Part shown: piece by piece, positions 16,093-24,975 of the stretch
Layout: the number at the start of each line of letters is the position of its first letter
Position numbering within the stretch: the stretch's first letter is position 1
NCBI GenBank assembly: GCA_963712815.1
Contig: CAVQJL010000016.1
Span: forward strand, 79,585-143,584
DNA from: RPQJ01 sp963712815
GTDB lineage: Bacteria; Pseudomonadota; Gammaproteobacteria; Steroidobacterales; Steroidobacteraceae
Direction of reading: 5' to 3'
Length of the DNA stretch: 64,000 bases
Position numbers and translations under genes: made by a program
Notes under the pieces: model-generated
The model's input: only the letters and a program-made list of their open reading frames with translations
Database searches by the model: none
What the model was told of the DNA's origin: nothing

Positions 16093-18399
16093 CTACCGGA
16101 AGACGCCGCGCTCGAGGATCGTGCCGTGCCCGATCGGGCGCCCGATCGCCAGCCACACGCTATAGGACTCGGTGCTCGTCGCCCCGAAGCCGACCGTGAG
16201 CGGGCCGACCGCGGTCCTTCCCGTCAGGTACAGCGAGCCACCGTACATCATGTCTTCCTCGATGCTGTCCACGCGCTCGTAGGTCTGCCCGGCCTGCAGC
16301 CGCAGGCCCGCGTACAGGGCCCGGCCGCGGATCGTCTGGATGTCCTTGATCTTCCACAGGTAGCTGCCGCTCGCGGTCCAGTACTCGTCGGAGCGGATCT
16401 CGCCGAGCTCGAAGCCCGGGAAGCTGCCGGGCCCGCCGATGCGGAAGGTGCGATCGGCGGGCAGTTCGCTGCTCAGGTCCGAGCCGCCGGCCAGAGTCAT
16501 CCAGATGACGTCGTTTCGCACCGGCAGGGCCAGGCCGAGGCCGATCTCGAGACGCTCCCAGTCCGTGTCCGCTCCCAGCGAGTCCTCGCTGCGGAAATAC
16601 TCGATGGCCGCGGCGCCACCGCGCGTGGCGTTGAACGGCGTGTCGCGGTTGTCGAAGGTGAACGACGCCGTCAGGCCGGCATCGTCACGCTCGACCTCCG
16701 GCAGCAGGAGCGAGCCCGTGTTCACATCGACTTTGCGGTGCGTGTACAGGTAGCCCACCCGCAGCTGCGACCAGTTGCCGAGGTTCATGCCGGTGTCGAG
16801 GCTGCCGCCCACGTCATTCAGGCGGTAGCGCGCGATGCGGTCGCCGTCGAGGAAGACGTACTCCCAGTTTCGAATCCAGGCGAGGCGCGGCTCGACGAAG
16901 AACCGCTGCCCGACGTCGAGCGGCTGGTACAGGCTGGTCGCAACCAGGTTCTCGGAGCCGAGCTGGACTTCGTTGCGCCACTCGCCGCCGCGCGAATTGA
17001 GCCAGGTCCGTCGGTGCTTCCCGTAGAGGGCGAACGCGATGTCGCCGCCCTCCGAGGCGTACATGCCAAGATCGAATTTCAGGAAGTCGGGGCCGATGCG
17101 CTTCTCGTGGGGTATCCACACCAGCGTCGGGTTCGATGGATCGCCTTCCAGCCGGTACTCGATCGAGTCGAAGTCCTTCAGCGCGGACATGCGCTGCGCT
17201 TCCGCGCTGATCTTCGCGGTGTCGACCACGTGGCCCGCGCTCACCTGCGATTTTTCCGCCAGGAACTCCGGGTTGACCCGTTCGAGGCCTTCGTAGCGGA
17301 CCCCGGCGAGTCGGGCCTCGACCTTCTGGGACGCGGTCACTTCGCGGCGCCAGACGAGGTACTCGGCCTCCGGCAGCGCGAGAGGTTTCAGGCGTGCGGC
17401 TGCCTCCCGGGCGGCAGCCTCGCCGAGCGGGATGGTCTCCGGCACGCGCTCGAAGTCCGCCGTGCCGATGTCGCCCATGAACACGTCGATGCGCACGTCC
17501 CGATCCGTGAGCGTCTGCAGCTGCAGGGTCTCGTTGGCCTGCAGCATCACGTCCATGCTGCGGCTCATCAGCTGCGTGGCCGACTGCAGCTTCTCGCGCT
17601 GCGCCGGCGGCTCGACGAGGTTGACCACGATCACCACGTCGGCGCACAGCTCGCGGGCCACGTCGACCGGAATGTTCCGCACCATGCCGCCGTCCGCGAG
17701 GATGTATTCGTCGGTGATCACGGGTGCAAATGCGCCCGGGATGGCCATGCTGGCGCGCATCGCGGTGGCGAGGTCGCCCCGGTCGATCACCACCATCTCG
17801 CCGGTGACCATGTCGGTCGCGACGGCGCGGAACGGGATCGGCAGGCGGTCGAAGCTCGATTGCATGCGCGCCTGGGCGACGTAGCTGCGCAGCAGGTCCT
17901 CGATGCTGCTGGTGTTCACGAGGCCGCCTGGGACGACGACCCGCCTGTCCTTGAGCCCAAGCTCGAAGTCGTTGCTGTAGGTGACGCCGGCACGCTTCTG
18001 CTCGATCGGCTCGAGGTCGCGCTGGCCGAGGCCGCCCACCACGGATGCCCATTCGATGCCGAGCAGGAATTCCTGGAGCTGGGCGGCCGGGATGCCCGAG
18101 GCGTAGCCCGCCCCGACGAGCGCGCCCATGCTGGTGCCCGCAATGCAGGATACGGGGACGCGCAGTTCCTCGAGCACTTTGAGCACCCCAACGTGTGCAC
18201 CACCCTTGGCGCCGCCCCCGGCGAGCACGAGGCCGATGCGCGGGCGACCGGGCGCGGGGCCCGCGGATGTCTCGCTCACGGTGGGCCGGGCGACGGGCGG
18301 CGGGTTCTGGGCCGTCGCGATCGCGGGGAGGATGCAGGTGGCCACGAGCACGGCCGCCGCAATCCTTGCGCGGCGGATCCGGAGTCGAACAGGGAACAT
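16093..18399 (-). CDS. PlpD-like patatin phospholipase with outer-membrane barrel (type Vd)
   Basis: A 768-residue protein: Sec signal peptide (residues 1-31), patatin domain (about 53-350), POTRA-like linker, and a C-terminal BamA/TamA-type surface-antigen barrel (about 430-768). The patatin catalytic elements are complete: oxyanion loop GGGAKGG at 61-67, nucleophile Ser90 in GTSMG, and the Asp of ADGG near residue 230. This architecture is that of Pseudomonas PlpD, a type Vd autotransporter that displays or releases a lipase. The ATG at 18399 follows GAGGAG and yields the signal peptide. It diverges from aldehyde dehydrogenase across 199 bases. Confidence 0.88.
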   Translation of the reverse strand: MFPVRLRIRRARIAAAVLVATCILPAIATAQNPPPVARPTVSETSAGPAPGRPRIGLVLAGGGAKGGAHVGVLKVLEELRVPVSCIAGTSMGALVGAGYASGIPAAQLQEFLLGIEWASVVGGLGQRDLEPIEQKRAGVTYSNDFELGLKDRRVVVPGGLVNTSSIEDLLRSYVAQARMQSSFDRLPIPFRAVATDMVTGEMVVIDRGDLATAMRASMAIPGAFAPVITDEYILADGGMVRNIPVDVARELCADVVIVVNLVEPPAQREKLQSATQLMSRSMDVMLQANETLQLQTLTDRDVRIDVFMGDIGTADFERVPETIPLGEAAAREAAARLKPLALPEAEYLVWRREVTASQKVEARLAGVRYEGLERVNPEFLAEKSQVSAGHVVDTAKISAEAQRMSALKDFDSIEYRLEGDPSNPTLVWIPHEKRIGPDFLKFDLGMYASEGGDIAFALYGKHRRTWLNSRGGEWRNEVQLGSENLVATSLYQPLDVGQRFFVEPRLAWIRNWEYVFLDGDRIARYRLNDVGGSLDTGMNLGNWSQLRVGYLYTHRKVDVNTGSLLLPEVERDDAGLTASFTFDNRDTPFNATRGGAAAIEYFRSEDSLGADTDWERLEIGLGLALPVRNDVIWMTLAGGSDLSSELPADRTFRIGGPGSFPGFELGEIRSDEYWTASGSYLWKIKDIQTIRGRALYAGLRLQAGQTYERVDSIEEDMMYGGSLYLTGRTAVGPLTVGFGATSTESYSVWLAIGRPIGHGTILERGVFR

Positions 18400-18598
18400 C
18401 GAGGTCTCCTCGGGCGCCGTGGCGCCGCAGGTCGGTGTCAGGGTCGGGTGCGGCTCGCAGCGGCGGGTGCCGCGGGCCGGACGGTCGGTCGCAAGGCAGG
18501 GGGGGCATTCAGCGGGATCCCGGTGCCGTCGAGGATACGGGGTCGGCTGCGTTATCCTCAACGGCCGCGAACCCTTCGCCCGATCCCGGAGATCCACC

Positions 18599-20035
18599 AT
18601 GCGCGATTATCGCAAGTTCTACATCGACGGTGCGTGGGTCGAGCCGCTCCAGCCGCAGCCGCTCGACGTCGTCAATCCCGCCACCGAGGGCGTTGCGGGC
18701 GTCATCTCGCTCGGCACGCGTGACGACGTGGACCGCGCCGTGGCCGCGGCCCAGCGTGCCTTCGAGAGCTGGTCGCGCAGTTCCCGCGAGGAACGCATGG
18801 CCCTGCTTGGCAGGATCATCGAGGTCTACAAACGCCGCATGGACGACATGGCGCAGGCGATCAGCGAGGAGATGGGCGCCCCGATCGCGACCGTCGCCCG
18901 GCCGCTGCAGGCGCCGTCCGGGCTCGGCCACTTCATGGTGGCGCTCGGCGTGCTCAAGGATTTCGAGTTCGAGAAGCTGCAGGGCACGACGAAGATCGTG
19001 CGCGAGCCGGTCGGCGTGTGCGGGCTCATCACGCCGTGGAACTGGCCGGCGAACCAGATCGCCTGCAAGGTGGCGCCGGCGCTGGCGGCGGGCTGCACCA
19101 TGGTGCTCAAGCCCTCCGAGATCGCACCGCTCTCGGGCCACGTGATGGCCGAGATCCTGCACGAGGCCGGGGTCCCGAAGGGCGTGTTCAATCTGGTGGA
19201 CGGCGATGGCCCGACGGTCGGCGCGGCGCTGTCCTCGCACCCGGGCATCGACATGGTGTCGTTCACGGGCTCGACCCGGGCGGGCATCCTGGTGGACAAG
19301 GCGGCGGCCGACACGGTCAAGAAGGTGGCGCTCGAACTCGGCGGCAAGTCGCCCAACATCATCCTCGAGGGCGCACCGCTCGAGCAGGCCGTGGGCCACG
19401 GCGTCATGGTGATGATGAACAACACCGGGCAGAGCTGTAACGCGCCCTCCCGCATGCTGGTGCCGCGGCGGCATCTTGCCGCGGTGGAGGCAATCGCGGC
19501 GGCCGTGGCCTCCACGGTGGTGGTCGGCGATCCCGCCGGCGAGGCGACGGCCATGGGACCGCAGTCCAGCGAGATGCAGTGGCGCAAGGTGCAGGGCCTG
19601 ATCGAGAAGGGCATCGAGGAAGGCGCGAAACTCGTGTGCGGCGGTCCCGGGCGTCCCGAGGGTCTCGCCCGCGGCTTCTATACGAAGCCCACGATCTTCA
19701 GCAACGTCACCAACGACATGACCATCGCCCGCGAGGAGATCTTCGGACCGGTGCTGTGCATCCTGCCTTACGACACCGAGGACGAGGCGATCCGCATCGC
19801 CAACGACACGCCCTACGGGCTGTCCGCCTACGTGTTCGGCGACACGCACGCGCACGCCGCCCAGGTCGGCTCGCGCATCCGCGCCGGCAACGTGCACCTG
19901 AACGGCGCGAGCCTCGACGTTTGCGGCTCGTTCGGCGGCTACAAGCAGTCAGGCCTCGGCCGCGAGTGGGGCGCGTTCGGCTTCGAGGAATTCCTCGAGG
20001 TGAAGTCGGTGTTCGGCGCCGACGCCGGGCAGTGA
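18599..20035 (+). CDS. NAD(P)-dependent aldehyde dehydrogenase
   Basis: A 478-residue aldehyde dehydrogenase that oxidises an aldehyde to the acid. Visible motifs are the nucleotide-binding segment ITPWNWPANQIACKVAPALAAG, the general-base Glu in LELGGKSPN, the catalytic Cys in NTGQSCNAPSR and the C-terminal EEIFGPVL. Length is standard. The substrate cannot be assigned; the sequence is of the general class seen for aliphatic and aromatic aldehydes. The ATG at 18599 follows a weak GGAG at about 9 bases. Its stop overlaps the start of the phosphogluconolactonase gene by 4 bases. Confidence 0.94.
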   Translation: MRDYRKFYIDGAWVEPLQPQPLDVVNPATEGVAGVISLGTRDDVDRAVAAAQRAFESWSRSSREERMALLGRIIEVYKRRMDDMAQAISEEMGAPIATVARPLQAPSGLGHFMVALGVLKDFEFEKLQGTTKIVREPVGVCGLITPWNWPANQIACKVAPALAAGCTMVLKPSEIAPLSGHVMAEILHEAGVPKGVFNLVDGDGPTVGAALSSHPGIDMVSFTGSTRAGILVDKAAADTVKKVALELGGKSPNIILEGAPLEQAVGHGVMVMMNNTGQSCNAPSRMLVPRRHLAAVEAIAAAVASTVVVGDPAGEATAMGPQSSEMQWRKVQGLIEKGIEEGAKLVCGGPGRPEGLARGFYTKPTIFSNVTNDMTIAREEIFGPVLCILPYDTEDEAIRIANDTPYGLSAYVFGDTHAHAAQVGSRIRAGNVHLNGASLDVCGSFGGYKQSGLGREWGAFGFEEFLEVKSVFGADAGQ

Positions 20036-20724
20036 CGGAGACCCTGGTTCTCGCCGATGCCGATGCCGTGGCGCGGGAGGCGGCTCGGACGGTCGCTGCG
20101 GCAGCCCGCGCGGCAGTGGCTGCGCGCGGACAGTTCGTCCTCGCACTCAGCGGCGGCCGGACGCCGTGGCAGATGCTGCGCGCGCTCGCCGGCGAGGAGG
20201 TGCCGTGGAGTGACGTGCACGTCTTCCAGGTCGACGAACGCGTCGCCCCGGCCGGCGATCCCGAGCGCAATCTCACGCACCTGCACGAGAGCCTGATCGG
20301 TCGCGCGGGGTTGCCGCAGCAGCAGGTCTACGCGATGCCGGTCGCGGAGGCCGACCTCGATGCTGCGGCCGCGAGCTACGCGCGCACCCTCGAGCGGGTC
20401 GCGGGCGCGTCGCCGGTCCTCGACCTCGTGCATCTCGGGCTCGGATCGGATGGCCACACGGCATCGCTGGTGCCCGGCGATCCGGCGCTTAAGGTGACCG
20501 ATCGGGACGTCGCCGTGACAGGCGCCTACCTCGGCCGCAGGCGCATGACGCTCACCTACCCGATTCTCAACCGGGCGCGACGGATCCTGTGGCTCGTGAC
20601 AGGGGCGGACAAGGTCGCGATGTTGCCGCGCCTGCTCGCCGCGGATTCCTCGATTCCTGCCGGGCGCGTGCATCACGACCGGGCGCTGGTGCTTGCCGAC
20701 CGCGCCGCGGCCGGGCACTCATAG
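20032..20724 (+). CDS. pgl: 6-Phosphogluconolactonase
   Basis: Hydrolyses 6-phosphogluconolactone in the oxidative pentose phosphate pathway. The 230 residues show the family's LALSGGRTPWQMLRAL phosphate-binding motif, the VDERVAP segment, GLGSDGHTASLVPG and the C-terminal VTGADKVAML. Length is normal. It starts with GTG at 20032, overlapping the aldehyde dehydrogenase stop by 4 bases. It is not next to glucose-6-phosphate dehydrogenase here, which is unusual. It does fit the sugar-phosphate theme of phosphoketolase and transaldolase at the left edge. Confidence 0.92.
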   Translation: MTETLVLADADAVAREAARTVAAAARAAVAARGQFVLALSGGRTPWQMLRALAGEEVPWSDVHVFQVDERVAPAGDPERNLTHLHESLIGRAGLPQQQVYAMPVAEADLDAAAASYARTLERVAGASPVLDLVHLGLGSDGHTASLVPGDPALKVTDRDVAVTGAYLGRRRMTLTYPILNRARRILWLVTGADKVAMLPRLLAADSSIPAGRVHHDRALVLADRAAAGHS

Positions 20725-20802
20725 ACCGGGGCGGGCGAAACGCACGCCGACGATCGATGTCAGCGCGTCGCCGCGCCCGGAATCGCCGACGTGCCAGGCG
20801 CT

Positions 20803-21210
20803 TCAGCGGCGCATGCCGCCGCGCGGCATCGGCCGCGGGGCCGGTCGCGGCGACGGGCGGCTCGTGGGCCGGGTCGAGGTCGCCGGTCGCGGTGGCGGGG
20901 CGGCCGGTCGAGTGGACGGGCCGCCCACTTCTCCGGGCAGCGTGGTCGGACGACCGCCGCCGTCGGGCTTGTTGGGCCGATCCGGACGGTTATCGGGCGG
21001 GACGACCACGACCGGCGGGTAGGGGGCGTAATAGCCGCCGTACCAGTCCGGGCCGTAATAGCCACCGTAGCCGTAGCTCACGCCGACGCTGGTCGACACG
21101 CCACCGCTGCTGTAGCCGTCGCTGGCACAGCCGGACAGCCCGAGCATTGCCACCGTCGCCGCGCAGGCGAACGTACTCGACAGGATCTTCCGTTCACGAC
21201 GCGCGTTCAT
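20803..21210 (-). CDS. Small Gly/Tyr- and Pro/Arg-rich lipoprotein, unknown function
   Basis: A 135-residue predicted lipoprotein: basic N-terminus, hydrophobic stretch and lipobox LSGC (Cys near residue 28). A Gly/Tyr-rich segment (about 33-65, YGGYYGPDWYGGYY) follows, and then a low-complexity tail rich in Pro, Arg, Ser and Thr. No enzymatic domain is visible; it may be a cell-envelope protein. The ATG at 21210 has GGAGG about 7 bases upstream and overlaps the stop of the preceding glyoxalase-like gene by 4 bases. Confidence that the gene is real comes from the lipobox, ribosome site and overlap. Confidence 0.75.
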   Translation of the reverse strand: MNARRERKILSSTFACAATVAMLGLSGCASDGYSSGGVSTSVGVSYGYGGYYGPDWYGGYYAPYPPVVVVPPDNRPDRPNKPDGGGRPTTLPGEVGGPSTRPAAPPPRPATSTRPTSRPSPRPAPRPMPRGGMRR

Positions 21211-22107
21211 CGCGACACCTCCGGGTCGGGCAGTTGGGCGATGCCGACGGGCGCACCCGTGGGATCGGCGACGACGGCGACGATCGCGCGCTTCATGCCG
21301 ACCGGCTCGCGCAGGATCTTGCCGCCGGCGGCCCTCGCCCTCTCGACTGCGGCCTTCACGTCCATGACGCGCACGTAGGGCAGCCAGGTGGTCGAGAGAC
21401 GATCGTCCTCCTTGCTGCATGATGCCGGCCCGGACGAAGCCGCCGGAGACGAGGTGCACGCCCGGTCGTGCGCCGTCGTCCGGCAGTGGCAGCACCTCGT
21501 AGCCGATTACCGCGCCGTAGAATTTCGCGGCGCGCTCGACGTCGGCCGTCCACAGGTCGAGCCAGACCCACTCGTTCACGTCGGCGAAGTAGTCGGCGGG
21601 GTCGCCGTGCTTCGAGCGGACGACGCCGAACAGCGCGCCCTCGGGATCCTGGAAGACGGCCGTCTCGCCGCGCTCGCCGAGCATCACCGGCGCGAGAACG
21701 ACCTTGCCGCCGCCATCGGTCACGGCCTTCGCCGCGGCGGGCACGTCGGTCACGGACGCGAGCGCCACCCAGCGTGCCGTCGGCACCTCGTCCTTCAGCG
21801 CGCGCCGGTCGAACACCATGCCGCCGATCGGCAGGCCGTCCGCCAGCACCAGCGTGTAGGTGTCGAAGTCATCCTCGCCGCCGTAGGTTTCGAAGGTCCA
21901 GCCGAACACCTTGCCGTAGAAATCCGCGGCGAGCGCGACGTCGGCGGTGACGAGGTCGGCCCAGATCCAGCGGCCGGGCGTGTACTGGCCGGTAGGCGGA
22001 TCGACGATCGGCGGCCAGAAGCGGTCGGCGGCTTCGGCCGCGAGCGCTGCGGTGCCGAGCGCTGCGACGGCAGCGGCGGCGCGGAGGAATCGACCGGGGT
22101 CAGGCAT
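21207..22107 (-). CDS. Exported VOC (glyoxalase-like) two-domain protein, one frameshift
   Basis: A protein of about 299 residues with a signal-like hydrophobic N-terminus (AAAAVAALGTAALAAEAA) and two vicinal-oxygen-chelate domains. These are visible as WADLVTADVALAADFYGKVFG and WLDLWTADVERAAKFYGAVIG. The frame breaks near 21412: after GIMQ the reading continues one base later as KEDDRLSTTWLPYVRV and runs to a TGA that overlaps the lipoprotein start. Removing one base restores a single gene, so an insertion error or a recent mutation is likely. VOC proteins can be dioxygenases, isomerases or resistance proteins; no function can be chosen here. Confidence 0.75.
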
Positions 22108-22178
22108 CTCGATCTCACGAATTGATGCGATGGCATGGATGGTAGCATCGCCCGCGCAACGCCCCCGTCCGGCCGACA

Positions 22179-23687
22179 TCAGGTAGCCGCGACCGGCGGG
22201 CGCCGCCCGGCCCAGGGATGTGCCGCCTCGAGTGCGAACGCGAGCTCGAGCAGCGTGCGCTCGTCGCCCGCCTTCGCGGCGAAGTGGCTGCCGATGGGCA
22301 GGCCGGCTCGCGACCAGTGCAGCGGCACCGACATGCCGGGCGTGCCCGCGCCGTTCTGGATGGGCGTGAAGCCGACGTAGCCCGTTGCGCGCTCGAAGTG
22401 CGTCTCGAACGGCAGGTCGGGGGCCAGCTCGCCGATGCGAAAGGGGAGCCGCGTCGCGACGGGCGTCAGCAGCACGTCGTAGCGCTCGTGAAACGAAGCG
22501 CATGCGGCCGACGTGGAGCGGATCATCGCTACCGCGGCCTCGAAGCCGTTGCGCCGCGCACGGTAGTAGTCGCGCAGGCCGAGCGTCCAGGGCTCGAGGT
22601 CGGCGTCGGTGAGCGGGCGGCCGAGTCGCTTCTCGAGGCCGTCGGCGATCATCGCTGCGCCCGAGGACCAGTACAGCATGAAGGCCGACAGCAGCTCGCG
22701 CTTCGGCAGGGGCAGTGGAGCCAGCTCGACGCGGTGCCCGAGCGCCTCGCACTTGCGGGCCGTGTCGTCGATCGCAGCGCGTACCTCGGGATCGAGCGCA
22801 GTGCCGGCCAGCGGCTCTAGGTCGAGCCCGATGCGCAGCCGGCGGGCGGACGGCGCGCCGACGATGCCGATCGGCTCGAACACCTGCTCGGCACCGGTGC
22901 GCTCCGTGTAGGCAAGCCAGTGCGCGCTGTCGCGGACGCTGACGGAGACGGCATGGGTGCTCGCGATCTCCACCGGCCCCGTGGGTCGGCCCAGCGGCAC
23001 GGTTCGTCCGCGCGAAGGCTTGAGCCCGAACAACCCGCAGCAGGACGCCGGGACGCGGATCGAGCCGCCGCCGTCGGTCGCGTGCGCGATCGGCACGACG
23101 CGCGCGGCCACGAGCGCCGCCGCGCCGCCCGAGGAGCCGCCGGGGCTGTAGTCGAGGTTCCAGGGATTGCGCGTCGGCCCGTGCAGCAGCGGTTCCGTGG
23201 AGCCTGTGAGGCCGAACTCCGGCGTGCTGCTCTTGCCGAGGAACACGAGGCCGGCGCGCTCGAGCGCGTCCACGTACGGGCCCTGCTCGGTCGCGGGCGA
23301 CAGCCCGAAGGAGCGCGACCCGGAGCGCGTCGGCAGGCCGCGCAGGTCGTCGAGGTCCTTGACGAAGCTCGGCACACCGGCGAACGGACCGGCCGGCGTC
23401 GTGGCGGCGCGCGCCCGCGCCCGCTCGTAGTTTTCGGTGACGATGGCGTTGAGCGAAGCGTCGAGCGCCTGTGCCCGGGCGATGGCGGCCTCGACGGCTT
23501 CCCGGGCGGTCAGTCGTCCCGAACGGATGGCAGCGGCGGTGGCGACGCCGTCGAGGTCGGCAAGCGGCCCCGGCGGAACGGGCGCGGACGGTCGGGCCGG
23601 ACCGCGCACGCAGCCGACCGCCAGGCCGGCCAGCGGCAGCGCGAGTGCGGCATTCAGGACGTCGCGCCTCGAAAAATGTGGCTTCAT
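22179..23687 (-). CDS. Amidase-signature family enzyme, exported
   Basis: A 502-residue amidase (GatA/FAAH superfamily). The Ser-Ser-Lys triad is visible: Lys in PSFVKDLDDL, the Gly/Ser loop YSPGGSSGGAAAL and the nucleophile region DGGGSIRVPAS. The N-terminus has RRD followed by a hydrophobic stretch ending LAVGC. It could be a Tat-like signal with a lipobox, so the enzyme may act in the periplasm as a lipoprotein. The substrate is unknown. It diverges from the acyl-CoA dehydrogenase gene over 142 bases. A G-rich run just upstream of the ATG serves as the ribosome site. Confidence 0.92.
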   Translation of the reverse strand: MKPHFSRRDVLNAALALPLAGLAVGCVRGPARPSAPVPPGPLADLDGVATAAAIRSGRLTAREAVEAAIARAQALDASLNAIVTENYERARARAATTPAGPFAGVPSFVKDLDDLRGLPTRSGSRSFGLSPATEQGPYVDALERAGLVFLGKSSTPEFGLTGSTEPLLHGPTRNPWNLDYSPGGSSGGAAALVAARVVPIAHATDGGGSIRVPASCCGLFGLKPSRGRTVPLGRPTGPVEIASTHAVSVSVRDSAHWLAYTERTGAEQVFEPIGIVGAPSARRLRIGLDLEPLAGTALDPEVRAAIDDTARKCEALGHRVELAPLPLPKRELLSAFMLYWSSGAAMIADGLEKRLGRPLTDADLEPWTLGLRDYYRARRNGFEAAVAMIRSTSAACASFHERYDVLLTPVATRLPFRIGELAPDLPFETHFERATGYVGFTPIQNGAGTPGMSVPLHWSRAGLPIGSHFAAKAGDERTLLELAFALEAAHPWAGRRPPVAAT

Positions 23688-23829
23688 GGGTCCCCCCCGG
23701 GTCGTGCTGGTACTCGAACTCCGGGTCGCACGGACGCCGGAGCGGCAAACCTATCCGCCTCTGGACAAGAACACCAGTTTGCGGGTGTCATGCCGGGTCG
23801 ACCCGAGCCACAGCCGAGAGAGTCCCGCC

Positions 23830-24975
23830 GTGACCGACTACCGCTCCCCCTGGATGGACGACGACCTGGAAATGTTCCGCGACGCGGCGCGCCGCTTCGT
23901 CGAGAACGAGATCGTGCCCAACGACGCGCGCTGGCGCGAGCAGCACCACGTGGATCGGGCGATCTGGAACAAGGCGGGCGAGGTGGGCCTGCTGTGCACC
24001 GACATCCCGGCCGAGTACGGCGGCCTTGGCGGCGATGCCCGTCACGAGGCGGTGGTGGTCGAGGAGGTGGGGCGGCGCGGCATCACGAGCTTCGGCCACT
24101 CGGTGCACAGCATCGTGGCGCACTACGTGCTCAATTACGGCTCCGAGGCACAGAAGCTGGACTGGTTGCCGCGCATGGCGTCGGGCGAGCTGGTGGGCGC
24201 GATCGCAATGACCGAGCCGGGCGCCGGTTCCGACCTGAAGGCGGTGAATACCCGCGCCGTACGCGACGGCGACCACTACGTGCTCAACGGCACCAAGACC
24301 TTCATCTCGAACGGCCTGCACGCGGGGCTCGTGGGCGTCGTGGCGAAGACCGACCCCGCGCAAGGTGCCAAGGGCATCTCCATCATCATGGCCGAGACGA
24401 AGGACCTTCCCGGCTACCGCGTCGGCCGCGTGCTCGACAAGATCGGGCAGAACGGCTGGGACACCGCCGAGATGTTCTTCGACGACTGCCGCGTGCCGGC
24501 CGACTGCCTGCTCGGCCCGGCCGAGGGCCAGGGCTTCGTGCAGCTGATGCGCGACCTGCCCTACGAGCGCGCGCTGCTCGCGCTCGGCGGCGTGGCGGCG
24601 ATGGAGTACGCGCTCGGTCTCACCGTCGAGTACACCCGCAGCCGCAAGGCCTTCGGGCAGGCGCTGCTCGAGATGCAGAACACCCGCTTCAAGCTGGCCG
24701 AGGTCAAGACCGACGTGCAGGTGGCGCGGGTGTTCATCGACGACTGCATCCTGAAGCTCAAGGAAGGCAAGCTCGACACCGTCACCGCGTCCATGGCGAA
24801 GCTGTGGATCACCAACGCGCAGTGCCGCGTGATGGACGAGTGCCTGCAGCTGTTCGGCGGTTACGGCTACATGCGCGAGTATCCGATCTCGCAGCTCTAC
24901 ACCGATGCGCGGGTGCAGCGCATCTACGGCGGCGCCGACGAGATCATGAAGGAGATCGTGGCGAGGTCGCTGTGA
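23830..24975 (+). CDS. Acyl-CoA dehydrogenase
   Basis: A 381-residue FAD enzyme that introduces an alpha-beta double bond into acyl-CoA. Family motifs include GAIAMTEPGAGSDLKAV, the FAD-binding TKTFISNG, and the C-terminal QLFGGYGYMREYPISQLYTD followed by IYGGADEIMKE. The base normally found in the IYEGT segment is Gly here. The probable catalytic Glu lies instead in DLPYERAL, as in long-chain and isovaleryl-CoA dehydrogenases. A GTG at 23830 after GAGAGAG is the best start. It overlaps the next gene (CaiB family) by 4 bases, suggesting one CoA-thioester pathway. Confidence 0.94.
   Translation: MTDYRSPWMDDDLEMFRDAARRFVENEIVPNDARWREQHHVDRAIWNKAGEVGLLCTDIPAEYGGLGGDARHEAVVVEEVGRRGITSFGHSVHSIVAHYVLNYGSEAQKLDWLPRMASGELVGAIAMTEPGAGSDLKAVNTRAVRDGDHYVLNGTKTFISNGLHAGLVGVVAKTDPAQGAKGISIIMAETKDLPGYRVGRVLDKIGQNGWDTAEMFFDDCRVPADCLLGPAEGQGFVQLMRDLPYERALLALGGVAAMEYALGLTVEYTRSRKAFGQALLEMQNTRFKLAEVKTDVQVARVFIDDCILKLKEGKLDTVTASMAKLWITNAQCRVMDECLQLFGGYGYMREYPISQLYTDARVQRIYGGADEIMKEIVARSL

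Noticed and set aside
12836..16156. Very long open frame of 1106 codons on the minus strand
   Set aside because: Only its last 254 codons (12836-13600) form a real protein. The rest is an Arg/Pro/Ala-rich shadow of the ABC transporter and GNAT genes, which is common in GC-rich DNA.
15994..18723. 909-codon open frame on the plus strand
   Set aside because: Antisense to the patatin and ABC genes and lacking any family motif.
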